Shown: in pieces, positions 28,226 through 36,369 of the stretch
Position numbering within the stretch: the first letter of the stretch is position 1
Layout of the letters: every line of letters begins with the position of its first letter
Assembly: GCF_009371885.1 (NCBI RefSeq)
Contig: NZ_QLZA01000007.1
Span: 124,001 to 188,000 of the forward strand
DNA: 64,000 bases
DNA from: Bifidobacterium tibiigranuli
Lineage (GTDB): Bacteria > Actinomycetota > Actinomycetes > Actinomycetales > Bifidobacteriaceae
Direction: 5' to 3'
Translations under genes and position numbers: made by a program
The notes under the pieces: model-generated
What the model saw: only the letters and a program-made list of their open reading frames with translations
What the model was told of the DNA's origin: nothing
Database searches by the model: none

Positions 28226-28260
28226 GCTGCTGCTGCTGCTGCCGCCGCCGCCGCTGCCGC
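28226..28260. repeat. Trinucleotide tract (GCT)5(GCC)4
   Basis: A 35-bp GCT/GCC tract lies 47-81 bp upstream of the DUF985 start, in the 184-bp gap to radA. On the minus strand and in the DUF985 frame it would encode a run of alanines if a start further upstream were used. Such tracts can change length by slippage. Confidence 0.8.
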
Positions 28261-28363
28261 AGATTTCGAAGGTGGACCGTGGTCTCGTGACGTGGCTTCA
28301 CGACTTGGTTTTGTGACTGGCAACGGGCGCAATACCTGGATACGGTCTGGATGCACTTCATGG

Positions 28364-29791
28364 TCAGCGGCCCGACACGCCCAAGGCTCCCAAGGCATCG
28401 CGCAGCGAGGTCACTTCGATTACGCGCAGCCCGGCGGGTGGGGTAGCCGAGCCGGAGCGCTGGCGCATCGTCGGCACCACTGCTGTGGTGAATCCCAGCC
28501 GTGCCGCTTCGGCCAGGCGATGCGCGAGGCGGGGGATGGGGCGCACCTGACCGGTGAGCGAGATTTCGCCGATTGCGCAGGTGGTGCGTGCAATCGGGCG
28601 TGACGAGGCGGCGCTCGCTAGCGCGGAGACGATAGCGAGGTCGCAGGCCGGCTCTTTCGCCAAGCCGCCGGCGATGGTCGAAACGTAGACGTCCTTGGCC
28701 AGAAGATTCACGTGACCATGTTTATAGAGCACGGCGATGAGCATCGCCAAGCGGTTCGAGTCGATGCCGTTGGTGGCGCGCCGGGGCGAGGGCAGCGCGG
28801 TCGCGGTCACCAGCGCCTGCACTTCGATGGGCAGGCTGCGATGCCCGTCCAAGGTGAAAGTGACGCAGGTACCCTCGGTCGGCTGGTCCGAAGTCGACAA
28901 AAACAGTCCGGAAGGGTCGCTCACCTCCTCGATGCCGTCGCCGCTCATATCGAAGCAGCCGACCTCATCGGTCGGTCCGAAGCGGTTCTTCACGGCTCTC
29001 AGCATGCGCAGCGCGGTCTGCGCGTCGCCCTCGAACTGGCAGACGACGTCCACGACGTGTTCCAGCGTGCGCGGGCCGGCAATCGAGCCGTCCTTGGTCA
29101 CATGACCTACCAGAAACACCGGAATATCCATCGTTTTCGCGCTGTCGATCAAAGCGCTGGCGACCTCGCGCACCTGCGTCGAGCCGCCAGCGATGCCGTC
29201 GACTTCCTGCGAGACGATGGTCTGCGCCGAGTCGACGATGACCAGCGCCGGCTTCTCCTGCTCGATCAGGCCGAGCGCCGTGGACAGGTCAGTGGTGGAG
29301 GCCAGCAGCAGATTCTCCTCGACTGCGTCGATGCGCGAGGCCCGCATCCTGACCTGGGCCTGCGATTCCTCGCCTGAGATGTACAGCACCGATTTGGGTG
29401 ATTGGCCGCGTGCCACATAACGCGCGATATGCCCTGCCGTTTCCAGCAGCAGCGTTGACTTGCCGATGCCGGGCTCGCCAGCCACCAGCACGACCGATCC
29501 GGGGACGATGCCGCCGCCGAGCACGCGGTCGAATTCGCCGAAACCAGTCGGTATGCGCTGCACATTGCGGGTGTCGACCTTGGTGATCGGCGTGGCTCCA
29601 AGGTCGACAGCGCGATTCGCCAGCGTTCGTGAAGTGCGCCCCGGAGCCGCCGTGCGTGTGGCAGCTGCCGGCCGGGCCTCGTGGAACTCCTCGACAGTGC
29701 CCCACTGGCCGCACTGGGGGCAGCGGCCGTACCATTTCGGCCCGGTCCAGCCACATTCCGTGCATACGTATTGCGTCGCGCTTTTCGTCAT
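28364..29791 (-). CDS. radA: DNA repair protein RadA (Sms)
   Basis: A RecA-like branch-migration ATPase in recombinational repair. 475 residues: a zinc finger with CTECGWTGPKWYGRCPQCG, Walker A GEPGIGKST, the KNRFG motif that defines RadA, and a C-terminal Lon-protease-like domain. The ATG at 29789-29791 fits family length; an open frame to 29866 adds 25 residues without similarity. It is divergent from the small membrane protein gene at 29962. Confidence 0.96.
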   Translation of the reverse strand: MTKSATQYVCTECGWTGPKWYGRCPQCGQWGTVEEFHEARPAAATRTAAPGRTSRTLANRAVDLGATPITKVDTRNVQRIPTGFGEFDRVLGGGIVPGSVVLVAGEPGIGKSTLLLETAGHIARYVARGQSPKSVLYISGEESQAQVRMRASRIDAVEENLLLASTTDLSTALGLIEQEKPALVIVDSAQTIVSQEVDGIAGGSTQVREVASALIDSAKTMDIPVFLVGHVTKDGSIAGPRTLEHVVDVVCQFEGDAQTALRMLRAVKNRFGPTDEVGCFDMSGDGIEEVSDPSGLFLSTSDQPTEGTCVTFTLDGHRSLPIEVQALVTATALPSPRRATNGIDSNRLAMLIAVLYKHGHVNLLAKDVYVSTIAGGLAKEPACDLAIVSALASAASSRPIARTTCAIGEISLTGQVRPIPRLAHRLAEAARLGFTTAVVPTMRQRSGSATPPAGLRVIEVTSLRDALGALGVSGR

Positions 29792-29961
29792 GTCCCTGAC
29801 GCTAGCGAAGTTTCCAGACATCGTCTGATCGCTGTCGCCAGGCTGACCATCGGCCGGCACCGCCACACGTCATGTGATGCCACGTATTTGCCGAGCGCAC
29901 TCTTCACTGATAGCGGGCCTCGCGCAGGGTCGAGTCAATCCGCTGTGCGATAATCGGAGCC

Positions 29962-30567
29962 ATGTCGAAAAGTGAATCCTCCTCTTCTCACGGCCGTCTT
30001 ATCGCGGTCGTCGTCGCGGCCGCGCTGGTCATCGTCTTGGCGTTGCTCTCGGCGTTCATCTGGCCCGGCTGGGCTTTGAACAAGACGAGCGTCTCCGCCG
30101 CAAGTCCAAAGAGCACTGAGGCTCCGACGACGCCAAGCATCAAGGCGAAGCCGCTGCCGGGGGACGCGAGCCAACTGCTGAAGGCCATGCCCGACAGCGT
30201 GCTGAACTTCGCGCGAACCGAAGCCGTGCCCAGTGCGAGCTGGACCGGCGCCTCGCCTATCGAGGAGTACACGCTGACTTATTCGACGGGCAACGTGGCG
30301 CAGGATATCAGGGTCATCGTGGCGCAGTGGTCGGGCGCTGATGGCGCCAAGGGCCAATACGATGCGCTGGCTGCGGCTATGACCGGCCAGGAGCTTGGCA
30401 CGGGCAGTGTGAAGGTCTCCGGCAATGTCACCGGCAGCTACTCGGTCAAGGCCGATCCTGCCAATGCGAAGAACGCCGTGGCGCTCTGGCAGAATGACAC
30501 CGTGGTGTTCCAAGCCGTCGGGCCGAAGGATTCGGTCGAGCGCTTCTACCAGAAATTCCCGCTGTAA
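29962..30567 (+). CDS. Membrane-anchored protein of unknown function
   Basis: 201 residues: a short hydrophilic, Ser-rich N-terminus, one transmembrane helix (LIAVVVAAALVIVLALLSAF, ~residues 13-32), then a Ser/Thr/Pro/Lys linker and an exported ~140-residue domain. No domain is recognised. The extracytoplasmic part (YTLTYSTGNVAQDIRVIVAQW and NDTVVFQAVGPKDSVERFYQ) has alternating strands and helices reminiscent of small extracytoplasmic folds. Near its stop, 9-bp CGCTGTAAT units recur three times (30560-30586). Divergent from radA. Confidence 0.7.
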   Translation: MSKSESSSSHGRLIAVVVAAALVIVLALLSAFIWPGWALNKTSVSAASPKSTEAPTTPSIKAKPLPGDASQLLKAMPDSVLNFARTEAVPSASWTGASPIEEYTLTYSTGNVAQDIRVIVAQWSGADGAKGQYDALAAAMTGQELGTGSVKVSGNVTGSYSVKADPANAKNAVALWQNDTVVFQAVGPKDSVERFYQKFPL

Positions 30568-30791
30568 TCGCTGTAATCGCTGTGACCGCTTGATTGCTGT
30601 GACTGTTGCGATTGTCATGACCGTTGCGATCGCTGTGGGCGCTGCGGCAGCCATATCCGCGCATTCGTGTGCGTCTCGGGCGCACGAATGGCATGGCTGA
30701 GGAATCGCGCACCACACGGGGTGCCAAAGTCGCCCAAGCAGTGTAGTATTGGGCAAGTTGCACACTTATAGTCAAGGATTGGAGGCTTCAG

Positions 30792-30881
30792 ATGGGTTCC
30801 GTCATCAAGAAGCGCCGCAAGCGGATGAGCAAGAAGAAGCACCGCAAAATGCTGCGTAAGACTCGTCACCAGCGTAAGTAG
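30792..30881 (+). CDS. 30S ribosomal protein bS22 (AURKAIP1/COX24-like short basic protein)
   Basis: A 29-codon gene reading [19 protein letters not shown]... with Lys/Arg in about two thirds of positions. This is the very short actinobacterial 30S protein also annotated as the AURKAIP1/COX24-domain protein, bound near the decoding region of the small subunit in mycobacteria. TTGGAGG lies 8-14 bases before the ATG. An intrinsic terminator follows at 30986. It lies in its own transcription unit between a membrane protein gene and tpx. It falls below most gene-length cutoffs. Confidence 0.93.
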   Translation: MGSVIKKRRKRMSKKKHRKMLRKTRHQRK

Positions 30882-30985
30882 TAGTACGCTGCGTACGCTT
30901 GCGATAGCGTAACCCCTCAAGCCGCATGGTCTACTCCGATAATCTGCTATGAGCAGTCGGGTGGCCACAACAGTCACATGGGGAT

Positions 30986-31020
30986 AGGGCCTGAATCCGA
31001 TTCGCTCGGATTCAGGCCCT
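30986..31020 (+). terminator. Intrinsic terminator after bS22
   Basis: A 15-bp perfect stem (AGGGCCTGAATCCGA, 30986-31000, pairing with 31006-31020) with a TTCGC loop, followed by TTTCGCTTTC. Confidence 0.85.
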
Positions 31021-31085
31021 TTCGCTTTCACCGGAATTATCGTTCCTTCTGGCGCATCCGCCGTTGGTGTGCCATCATAGGGAGT

Positions 31086-31592
31086 ATGGCACAGATAAAT
31101 TTGGGGGGAGACCCCGTACAGACCATTGGCACGCTTCCTGAAACCGGCTCCACGCTGCCGGCTTTCACCCTTGTTGACACGGAACTCGGTGAAGTCGATT
31201 CCGCGTCCTTCGCGGGCAAGAAGATCGTTCTCAACATCTTCCCGTCGATCGATACCGACGTCTGCTCCGCATCCGTGCGGCGCTTCAACACCATTGCCGA
31301 CGAGCTTGACGACACTGTGGTGGTATGCGTGTCGAAGGACCTGCCCTTCGCGCAGGCCCGTTTCTGCGGTGCCGAAGGCATCAAGAACGTGGTCGTTGCC
31401 TCTGCTTTCCGCTCGTCGTTTGGCGAGGATTACGGCGTGACCATGACGGACGGCGCACTCGAAGGCCTGCTGTCCCGCTCCATCGTGGTCGCTGACCGCG
31501 ATGGCAAGGTGGCCTACACCCAGCAGGTGCCCGAGATCCACGACGAGCCCGACTATGACGCTGCGCGCGCTGCGGTGACCGCGCTGGACTGA
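31086..31592 (+). CDS. tpx: Thiol peroxidase (atypical 2-Cys peroxiredoxin)
   Basis: 168 residues. Peroxidatic Cys60 lies in [16 protein letters not shown] and resolving Cys94 in [13 protein letters not shown], the spacing typical of Tpx. It reduces hydrogen peroxide and organic hydroperoxides, using thioredoxin for recycling in the cytoplasm. GGGAGT precedes the ATG at 31086. Convergent with rpiA across a bidirectional terminator. Confidence 0.96.
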   Translation: MAQINLGGDPVQTIGTLPETGSTLPAFTLVDTELGEVDSASFAGKKIVLNIFPSIDTDVCSASVRRFNTIADELDDTVVVCVSKDLPFAQARFCGAEGIKNVVVASAFRSSFGEDYGVTMTDGALEGLLSRSIVVADRDGKVAYTQQVPEIHDEPDYDAARAAVTALD

Positions 31593-31670
31593 GCTGGACT
31601 ACGTGGGATTGCACGCACTGCGCTGGTGAAGGCGCGGTGCGGCACTGAGCTTCGCAAATCGTATATATGC

Positions 31671-31717
31671 ACAAAGGCGGCTGCCTTCCTGATGAATAGG
31701 AAGGCAGCCGCCTTTGT
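31671..31717. terminator. Bidirectional terminator between tpx and rpiA
   Basis: A 20-bp perfect stem (31671-31690 with 31698-31717) and a 7-base loop. A-tract and T-tract edges on both sides fit termination of both convergent genes. Confidence 0.85.
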
Positions 31718-31875
31718 CACGCCTGTTATGCCCGGTATATCTGTCTATGCTGCTCCAGAATTGCTGATTTAGCAAGTCACCGGAACTCCAAGTCACTGGA
31801 GCCGTGTGAGCAGCATCATGCGTCGGTATTCATTCACGCATTGCTTTTTCGTGCGGCGCTACTGCGGGTTTGTGC

Positions 31876-32574
31876 CTACTTATTGGCGTTGGTCAGCACG
31901 CGGGGGCCGTTGGGGTCGCCGACGATGACCTGATCGACCATATTGAGGAACAGCCCGTGCTCGACTACGCCGACCGTCGTGATGAGGTCCTCGGCCAGGT
32001 CCTCCGGGTGTTCGATGCGCTCGAGATGCAGGTCGACCACATAGTTGTTCTCGTCGGTGCGCACCGGCTTGCCGTCGGCGTCCAGCCGCAGCACCGGTTT
32101 GTAGCCCTTGGCCTCAAAGCGCCTGACGACCTGCCCTGCGCCGAAGGGGATGACCTCGACCGGCAGCGGGAACTTGCCGATGGTGTCCACGACCTTGGAT
32201 TCGTCGACGATCCACACGATCTTGTTGGAGTTCGTCGCCACGATCTTCTCCCACAGCAGCGCCGCGCCGCCGCCCTTGATACCGTTGAAGTTCTTGTCGA
32301 CCTCGTCAGCGCCGTCGATGGTGACGTCGATATGATCCACGTCATCGATGTTGACGATGCGGATGCCGTAGCCCTCCGCCTGCTCCTGCGTGCGGCGCGA
32401 GGTGGTGACCCCGGTGAATTCGAGCCCCTCCTCCTTGACGCGCCGGCCAAGCTCGTCCACGAGGAATCGCACGGTCGAGCCGGTTCCCAGTCCGGCGATC
32501 ATGCCATTGTCGATCAGTTTGGCTGCTTCGATGCCGGCTGCCTTCTTGAGCGCATCCTGCTGTGCCTTGTCCAT
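31876..32574 (-). CDS. rpiA: Ribose-5-phosphate isomerase A
   Basis: 232 residues. Interconverts ribose-5-phosphate and ribulose-5-phosphate in the pentose phosphate/bifid-shunt network. The motifs [36 protein letters not shown] and DESKVVD are all present; the usual catalytic Glu and Lys occur in these blocks. It ends 159 bp from the terminator shared with tpx, and AAGGAG precedes the ATG. rnhA lies 102 bp upstream on the same strand. Confidence 0.96.
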   Translation of the reverse strand: MDKAQQDALKKAAGIEAAKLIDNGMIAGLGTGSTVRFLVDELGRRVKEEGLEFTGVTTSRRTQEQAEGYGIRIVNIDDVDHIDVTIDGADEVDKNFNGIKGGGAALLWEKIVATNSNKIVWIVDESKVVDTIGKFPLPVEVIPFGAGQVVRRFEAKGYKPVLRLDADGKPVRTDENNYVVDLHLERIEHPEDLAEDLITTVGVVEHGLFLNMVDQVIVGDPNGPRVLTNANK

Positions 32575-32676
32575 AATGCTCCTTCGGTGGAAACGTAACT
32601 TCGTGAAGTCTGGTCAGAAGTCGGTTCCATCCTATCCGCTGCGCCGTTAAATGCATAGTTCAGCGCATGTAGCTTG

Positions 32677-33888
32677 TCACATATCGACCGCGAAAGGCGC
32701 ATTCCGCAGCACGATGGTGCCGTCGCCTTCGACGTATCCTTCGACGGTGACGGTGCCTCGGATGAAGCGTGGGCGGCCGTCGTAGGTTGTGCTGCTCGAC
32801 GGCGGGGGAGTGAAGCGCAGCGTGCCGGAAAGCGTCAGACCTGTGGGCTGATGGTGGTTCGCCGAGATGGCTGGTGCGTCTACATGTGGTGCAGGCTCGT
32901 CGGCATTCGCCGTGTACGAGACGCGTTCGTCGACGTTAGCTTCCGCCGCATTATCGTCTGCTGCATTGGTATCGGCCCAGTCATTATCTGCTGAATTATT
33001 GCTGTGAGCGTGGTCTTGATTAGCGTTTGCGACTGTGCTTGCTGGCGTGTCGGTTGGCGATTCCACGGTCTGTGCTGGGCTGCTATTTGTCTTCTGGGCG
33101 TGTGACGGCAAGTCCGGCACCCCTTCGGGCTCGGCAAGCAGTTCTTCCAGTGATGGTTTACGGCGCGAGGATGTGGAGGCAGAGGCGGTGTCGGTGACGG
33201 GGGCGGGGGCAGTCTCATATCGGCCACCGTCTTCATCGCCCTCAGAGTATCCATCACCATTTGCGGATGATGCCATGCCACGCCCCAGATGATATTCCTC
33301 GGAGGTGATCTTGCCGTCCAGCAGCATCTGCGCATCGGCAGGGATATCGACGCCTTTGGCGTAGTCGGAGGCCAGCAGCGACTGCCAGCCCTCCAACGGC
33401 AAGTAGCCGTCCTTGACCCCGCTGCGGGCGTCGCCAGAATACGTATGCGCCAGGTCATCGACTTTCTCGTTGCCTGCATTGCCGGCATGACCCTTGACCC
33501 ACTTGAAGCGCACAGAGCCGGAGCGCTTGGACAGTTCGGCGTCGATGGCCTTGATGAGCGGCGCGTTCTTCACCGGCTTCTTCTGCGAGTTCTTCCAGCC
33601 GTTTTTCTTCCAGCCATGCACCCACTTGGTAGAGCAATTGATGGCATACTGCGAGTCGGTTTCGATCACAAGGTCTTCGGAACCGGGATGGGCGCGCAAC
33701 GCTTCCAAAACCGCGCACAGTTCGCCAATCTGGTTGGTGCCATTCGTCGCGCCGCCCGCATCGCAGTCGCCATCGTGCCGGTGCTCGTCGCCAAGAGACG
33801 GGTCCGTGTTGTGGTCGGCCCACGCCCAGCCCATGGGGCCGTTGGGGTTGCCGAGCGCGCTTCCATCGGTTGATACGGTGATTGTCAT
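32677..33888 (-). CDS. rnhA: Ribonuclease HI with a long C-terminal extension
   Basis: 403 residues. The N-terminal ~155 residues are RNase HI: the catalytic acidic residues sit in STDGSALGNPNG (Asp), LCAVLEALR (Glu), ETDSQYAI (Asp) and KVDDLAHTYSGDA (Asp). This removes RNA from RNA/DNA hybrids. The rest is an acidic, Ala/Asn/Thr-rich linker and a ~50-residue C-terminal segment (LSGTLRFTPPP and FIRGTVTVEGYVEGDGTIV), not part of RNase H. The ATG at 33886-33888 has GGAGTGCAC upstream. The start lies inside the loop of a 19-bp hairpin whose arms are 33835-33853 and 33905-33923. Confidence 0.93.
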   Translation of the reverse strand: MTITVSTDGSALGNPNGPMGWAWADHNTDPSLGDEHRHDGDCDAGGATNGTNQIGELCAVLEALRAHPGSEDLVIETDSQYAINCSTKWVHGWKKNGWKNSQKKPVKNAPLIKAIDAELSKRSGSVRFKWVKGHAGNAGNEKVDDLAHTYSGDARSGVKDGYLPLEGWQSLLASDYAKGVDIPADAQMLLDGKITSEEYHLGRGMASSANGDGYSEGDEDGGRYETAPAPVTDTASASTSSRRKPSLEELLAEPEGVPDLPSHAQKTNSSPAQTVESPTDTPASTVANANQDHAHSNNSADNDWADTNAADDNAAEANVDERVSYTANADEPAPHVDAPAISANHHQPTGLTLSGTLRFTPPPSSSTTYDGRPRFIRGTVTVEGYVEGDGTIVLRNAPFAVDM

Positions 33889-33923
33889 TGTGCACTCCAA
33901 TGTCCGGCAACCCCAACGGCCCC
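33835..33923. repeat. 19-bp inverted repeat around the rnhA start
   Basis: 33835-33853 and 33905-33923 are perfect reverse complements. The first arm lies in rnhA codons ~13-18, the second just upstream of its ribosome binding site, so the second arm is an inverted copy of rnhA coding sequence. It could fold over the translation start. Confidence 0.85.
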
Positions 33924-34100
33924 TTCGCAGCCTTGGCGGCTGCTCACTTCGGAACCGCAATTAAGGAGCTTCGCCATTTGTTTTTGCTGCGCCGCTTGAT
34001 ACGGAGCGGCTTCGCCCTCGGCTATTCGGCGGCACACTGTGCCGTCTCGTAACGCCTCAGCTACAGACAGTCCACTGGACTGTCTGCTTGACGGCTCAGC
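33923..34100. repeat. 178-bp dispersed structured element, copy 1
   Basis: About 87% identical, without gaps, to 39761-39938. Predicted stems: GCAGCC/GGCTGC (33928-33944), GCCGCT/AGCGGC (~33991-34010), GGCGGCAC/GTGCCGTC (~34029-34047), and CAGACAGTCC/GGACTGTCTG (34064-34086). In the first and last stems all differences from copy 2 are compensatory. It lies upstream of rnhA and contains no credible reading frame. Orientation is not known; both copies have the same orientation in the window. Confidence 0.85.
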
Positions 34101-34105
34101 GTCAA

Positions 34106-34148
34106 GGTTGCCGAGCGCGCTTCCGTCTGCCGATACGGTGATTGTCAT
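34106..34148 (-). pseudogene. Truncated direct duplicate of the rnhA 5' end
   Basis: 43 bp that match 33846-33888 at 39 positions, including the ATG and the next 13 codons of rnhA (MTITVSADGSALGN against MTITVSTDGSALGN). The match stops at the edge of the dispersed element. Together with the inverted 19-bp copy at 33905-33923 it shows that the rnhA 5' end was rearranged around the element. Confidence 0.8.
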
Positions 34149-34217
34149 GCAGACCACAGTACGAGCGACGGGGGAAAACCGAGGATTGTGGTCTGCCGCA
34201 GAAATATACACAAACAA

Positions 34218-34400
34218 GTTTGATTAAACCACAGGCCAGCATTTATATAGTATTATTTTATATAATTATATATTTTCGAATAACTAAAGTGTATATTCTT
34301 GTATATATCACATATAAAAATGTATACTATATAAAGTTATATAGATATAAAGTTATATAGATATAAAGTTATATAGATATAAAGTATATATAAGTGGAGA
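34218..34400. repeat. Extremely AT-rich segment with a 16-bp tandem repeat
   Basis: About 180 bp of nearly pure A/T in a GC-rich genome. TTATATAGATATAAAG is repeated three times exactly (34337-34352, 34353-34368, 34369-34384), preceded by a partial unit. It lies directly upstream of the AlbA_2 gene. It could be a promoter region, a silencing-protein target or a foreign segment. Confidence 0.85.
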
Positions 34401-34438
34401 AAGTCCTAGGGAAAGTGGACAAGTAAAGGGAGGTTATC

Positions 34439-35923
34439 GTGCTTGAACTTGAGCTGAGAAATCTCGTGGAAGAGGTCCAGGAGAGACATGCGGAGTCGCA
34501 GATGATCGAACTGAAGGCGGCGCATGAAGGTTGCCCGACGCGGCTGTATGACACCTTGTCGAGTTTCTCGAATCAGGATGACGGCGGGATTCTCCTGTTC
34601 GGCATCGATGAAAGCCGAGGCTTCGAAGTCGTTGGGGTCTATGATGTGCAGGATCTGATGAAGCATGTGGGGGAGCAGTGCAACCAGATGCATCCGAAGG
34701 TGCGCGCCGTGTTCACTGATTGCAGCATAGCTGGCAGGCATGTGGTCAGCGCTGAAATACCGGCGCAGGATGTCGCAGATCGGCCGTGCTTCTACGAGGG
34801 GAGAGGTCGATACAAAGGCTCGTATGTGCGCGTGGGGGATGCCGACGAACCGATGACCGAATACGAGATATATAGCTATGAAGCGTTCCGCAGGAAGTAT
34901 GAGGACGAGCTTCGTGTCGTCGAACGTGCCGAAATAGAGGATCTGGATCGCGACAGCCTGCTGCGCTATGAGCTGGCTCTGAAAGAGGGGCGGCCCCATT
35001 TGGCTGGTCTGAGCGAGGCGAAAATTCTCAACTTGCTGAGTGTCGTGCGTGAAGGGAAGCCCACGCTTGCTGGCGTCATGCTGTTCTCTTTGTATCCGCA
35101 GGCCTTCTTCCCGCAGCTTGGCATCATCGCAACGCGCATTCCCGGCGTACGGGCCGGAGATGTCGGCACAGACGCGGAGCGTTTCATCGATAATGCCCGC
35201 TTGGAAGGGACGCTTGGCGACCAGTTGAGTGGGGCCGTGGCTTTCGTCCGCAAGAACATACGCGTCACTACGAAGATATCGGAGAGCACGGGCGAAAGGA
35301 CCGATGTGCCGCAGTATCCGATTGAGGCGGTCAGGGAGTTGATTCTCAACGTGCTCATTCACCGCGACTACAGCATTCATACGCAGGGCATGCCGATCCA
35401 GTTGCAGATTTTCGACGACCGGCTGACTGTCACCAACCCCGGTGGGTTGTACGGACGTTTGTCTGTTGACCAATTGGGCAAGATCCAGCCAGATACGCGT
35501 AATCCCGTTATCGCGAATGCAATGGAAATACTGGGATTGACGGAGAACCGATATTCGGGAATATCGACGGTGCGGAGGTTGACCGCCGAGCATGGGTTGC
35601 CTGATCCTGTTTTCGAGAATGCGCGGGGTGAGTTCCGAGCCACGCTTCGACTGAAAACGAGTGAGAAGACCACTGCGGTGGATGTGCACGATACGACGAG
35701 CACTGTGAAACGAAAGCGAATGCTGAAGAGCGAGCGGCGAAGCGCTCTCCTTGAGTTTTGCCGCATTCCTCGTACGCGCCAGGAAATTACTGATTTCCTT
35801 GCACTGGCAGGAGTCCCATATACGATGAACAACTATGTGCTGCCGTTGGTAGCAGAGGGACGGCTACGGCTTGGCGTTCCTGACAAACCGCGAAGCAGGC
35901 ACCAAACTTACCAGACGGTATAA
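34439..35923 (+). CDS. AlbA_2 (Schlafen-like) domain protein with a RecG-type ATP-binding region
   Basis: 494 residues. The N-terminal ~130 residues fit AlbA_2: ESQMIELKAAHEGCPTRLYDTLSSFSNQDDGGILLFGIDE, then a strand-rich part ending in GSYVRVGD. The middle has the HATPase_c_4 layout seen in these proteins: IEAVRELILNVLIHRDYS, QIFDDRLTVTNPGG and NPVIANAMEILGLTENRYSGI. The C-terminus (~420-494) looks like a winged helix. Such proteins are common in mobile and defence-associated regions and are often called putative transcriptional regulators or nucleic-acid-binding proteins. GTG start with AAAGGGAGGTTATC. Flanked by AT-rich repeats and palindromes. Confidence 0.85.
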   Translation: MLELELRNLVEEVQERHAESQMIELKAAHEGCPTRLYDTLSSFSNQDDGGILLFGIDESRGFEVVGVYDVQDLMKHVGEQCNQMHPKVRAVFTDCSIAGRHVVSAEIPAQDVADRPCFYEGRGRYKGSYVRVGDADEPMTEYEIYSYEAFRRKYEDELRVVERAEIEDLDRDSLLRYELALKEGRPHLAGLSEAKILNLLSVVREGKPTLAGVMLFSLYPQAFFPQLGIIATRIPGVRAGDVGTDAERFIDNARLEGTLGDQLSGAVAFVRKNIRVTTKISESTGERTDVPQYPIEAVRELILNVLIHRDYSIHTQGMPIQLQIFDDRLTVTNPGGLYGRLSVDQLGKIQPDTRNPVIANAMEILGLTENRYSGISTVRRLTAEHGLPDPVFENARGEFRATLRLKTSEKTTAVDVHDTTSTVKRKRMLKSERRSALLEFCRIPRTRQEITDFLALAGVPYTMNNYVLPLVAEGRLRLGVPDKPRSRHQTYQTV

Positions 35924-35953
35924 CGTTGTCTTTTGACCGCTAACGCGACCCTA

Positions 35954-36066
35954 ACGTATGAAACGTAACGGAATTGACCTTCAAAACGTCGCTTTTTGCA
36001 CGTCAGCTTCGTCTTACCGTACAAAAAGCGACGCTAGCGGCTGTCGAAACATTACTTTTCATACGT
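35954..36066. repeat. Nested cruciform-capable palindrome
   Basis: Outer arms ACGTATGAAACGTAA (35954-35968) and TTACTTTTCATACGT (36052-36066) pair with one mismatch. Inner arms CGTCGCTTTTTG (35987-35998) and CAAAAAGCGACG (36022-36033) pair perfectly. A GTATAC-rich stretch follows to 36126. It lies between the AlbA_2 gene and the HTH gene. Confidence 0.8.
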
Positions 36067-36174
36067 CGGCGCTGCGCGTTTACCATTTGTATACGTTCAT
36101 GCACAATGGCAAAAGTATACGAACATATACATGTCGTCGAGAGAGAGCGGGCTTTCATCATGTGAATCAGAACC

Positions 36175-36369
36175 ATGTACGACGCAGGTCTGGTCTTTTG
36201 GTCAGGGCGAGAAAAAATCGGCTTGACGCAGCAGCAACTCGCCGACAGGGCGCGAGTGTCGCGTAGCTGGCTGGCAAAGGTGGAAACGGGGAAGGCCTCA
36301 TTTGATTTCCGCAAGGTGCTGATGGTCTCCCAAGTCTTGGGAATGCACGTGGAGATTAACGATGACTGA
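36175..36369 (+). CDS. HTH XRE-family regulator (HipB-like)
   Basis: 64 residues: a compact helix-turn-helix (REKIGLTQQQLADRARVSRSWLAKVETGKASFDFRKVLMVSQVLG, residues ~12-56, given here in pieces of one domain: GLTQQQLADRA and VSRSWLAKVETGKA). Small size and the overlap with a hipA-like start at 36362 fit HipB, the antitoxin/repressor of HipBA modules. No clear ribosome binding site. The toxin partner is truncated, so the gene may be an orphan regulator. Confidence 0.8.
   Translation: MYDAGLVFWSGREKIGLTQQQLADRARVSRSWLAKVETGKASFDFRKVLMVSQVLGMHVEINDD

Noticed and set aside
33885..34217. Apparent 110-codon second copy of RNase HI
   Set aside because: Only the first 14 codons match rnhA; the rest is the dispersed element.
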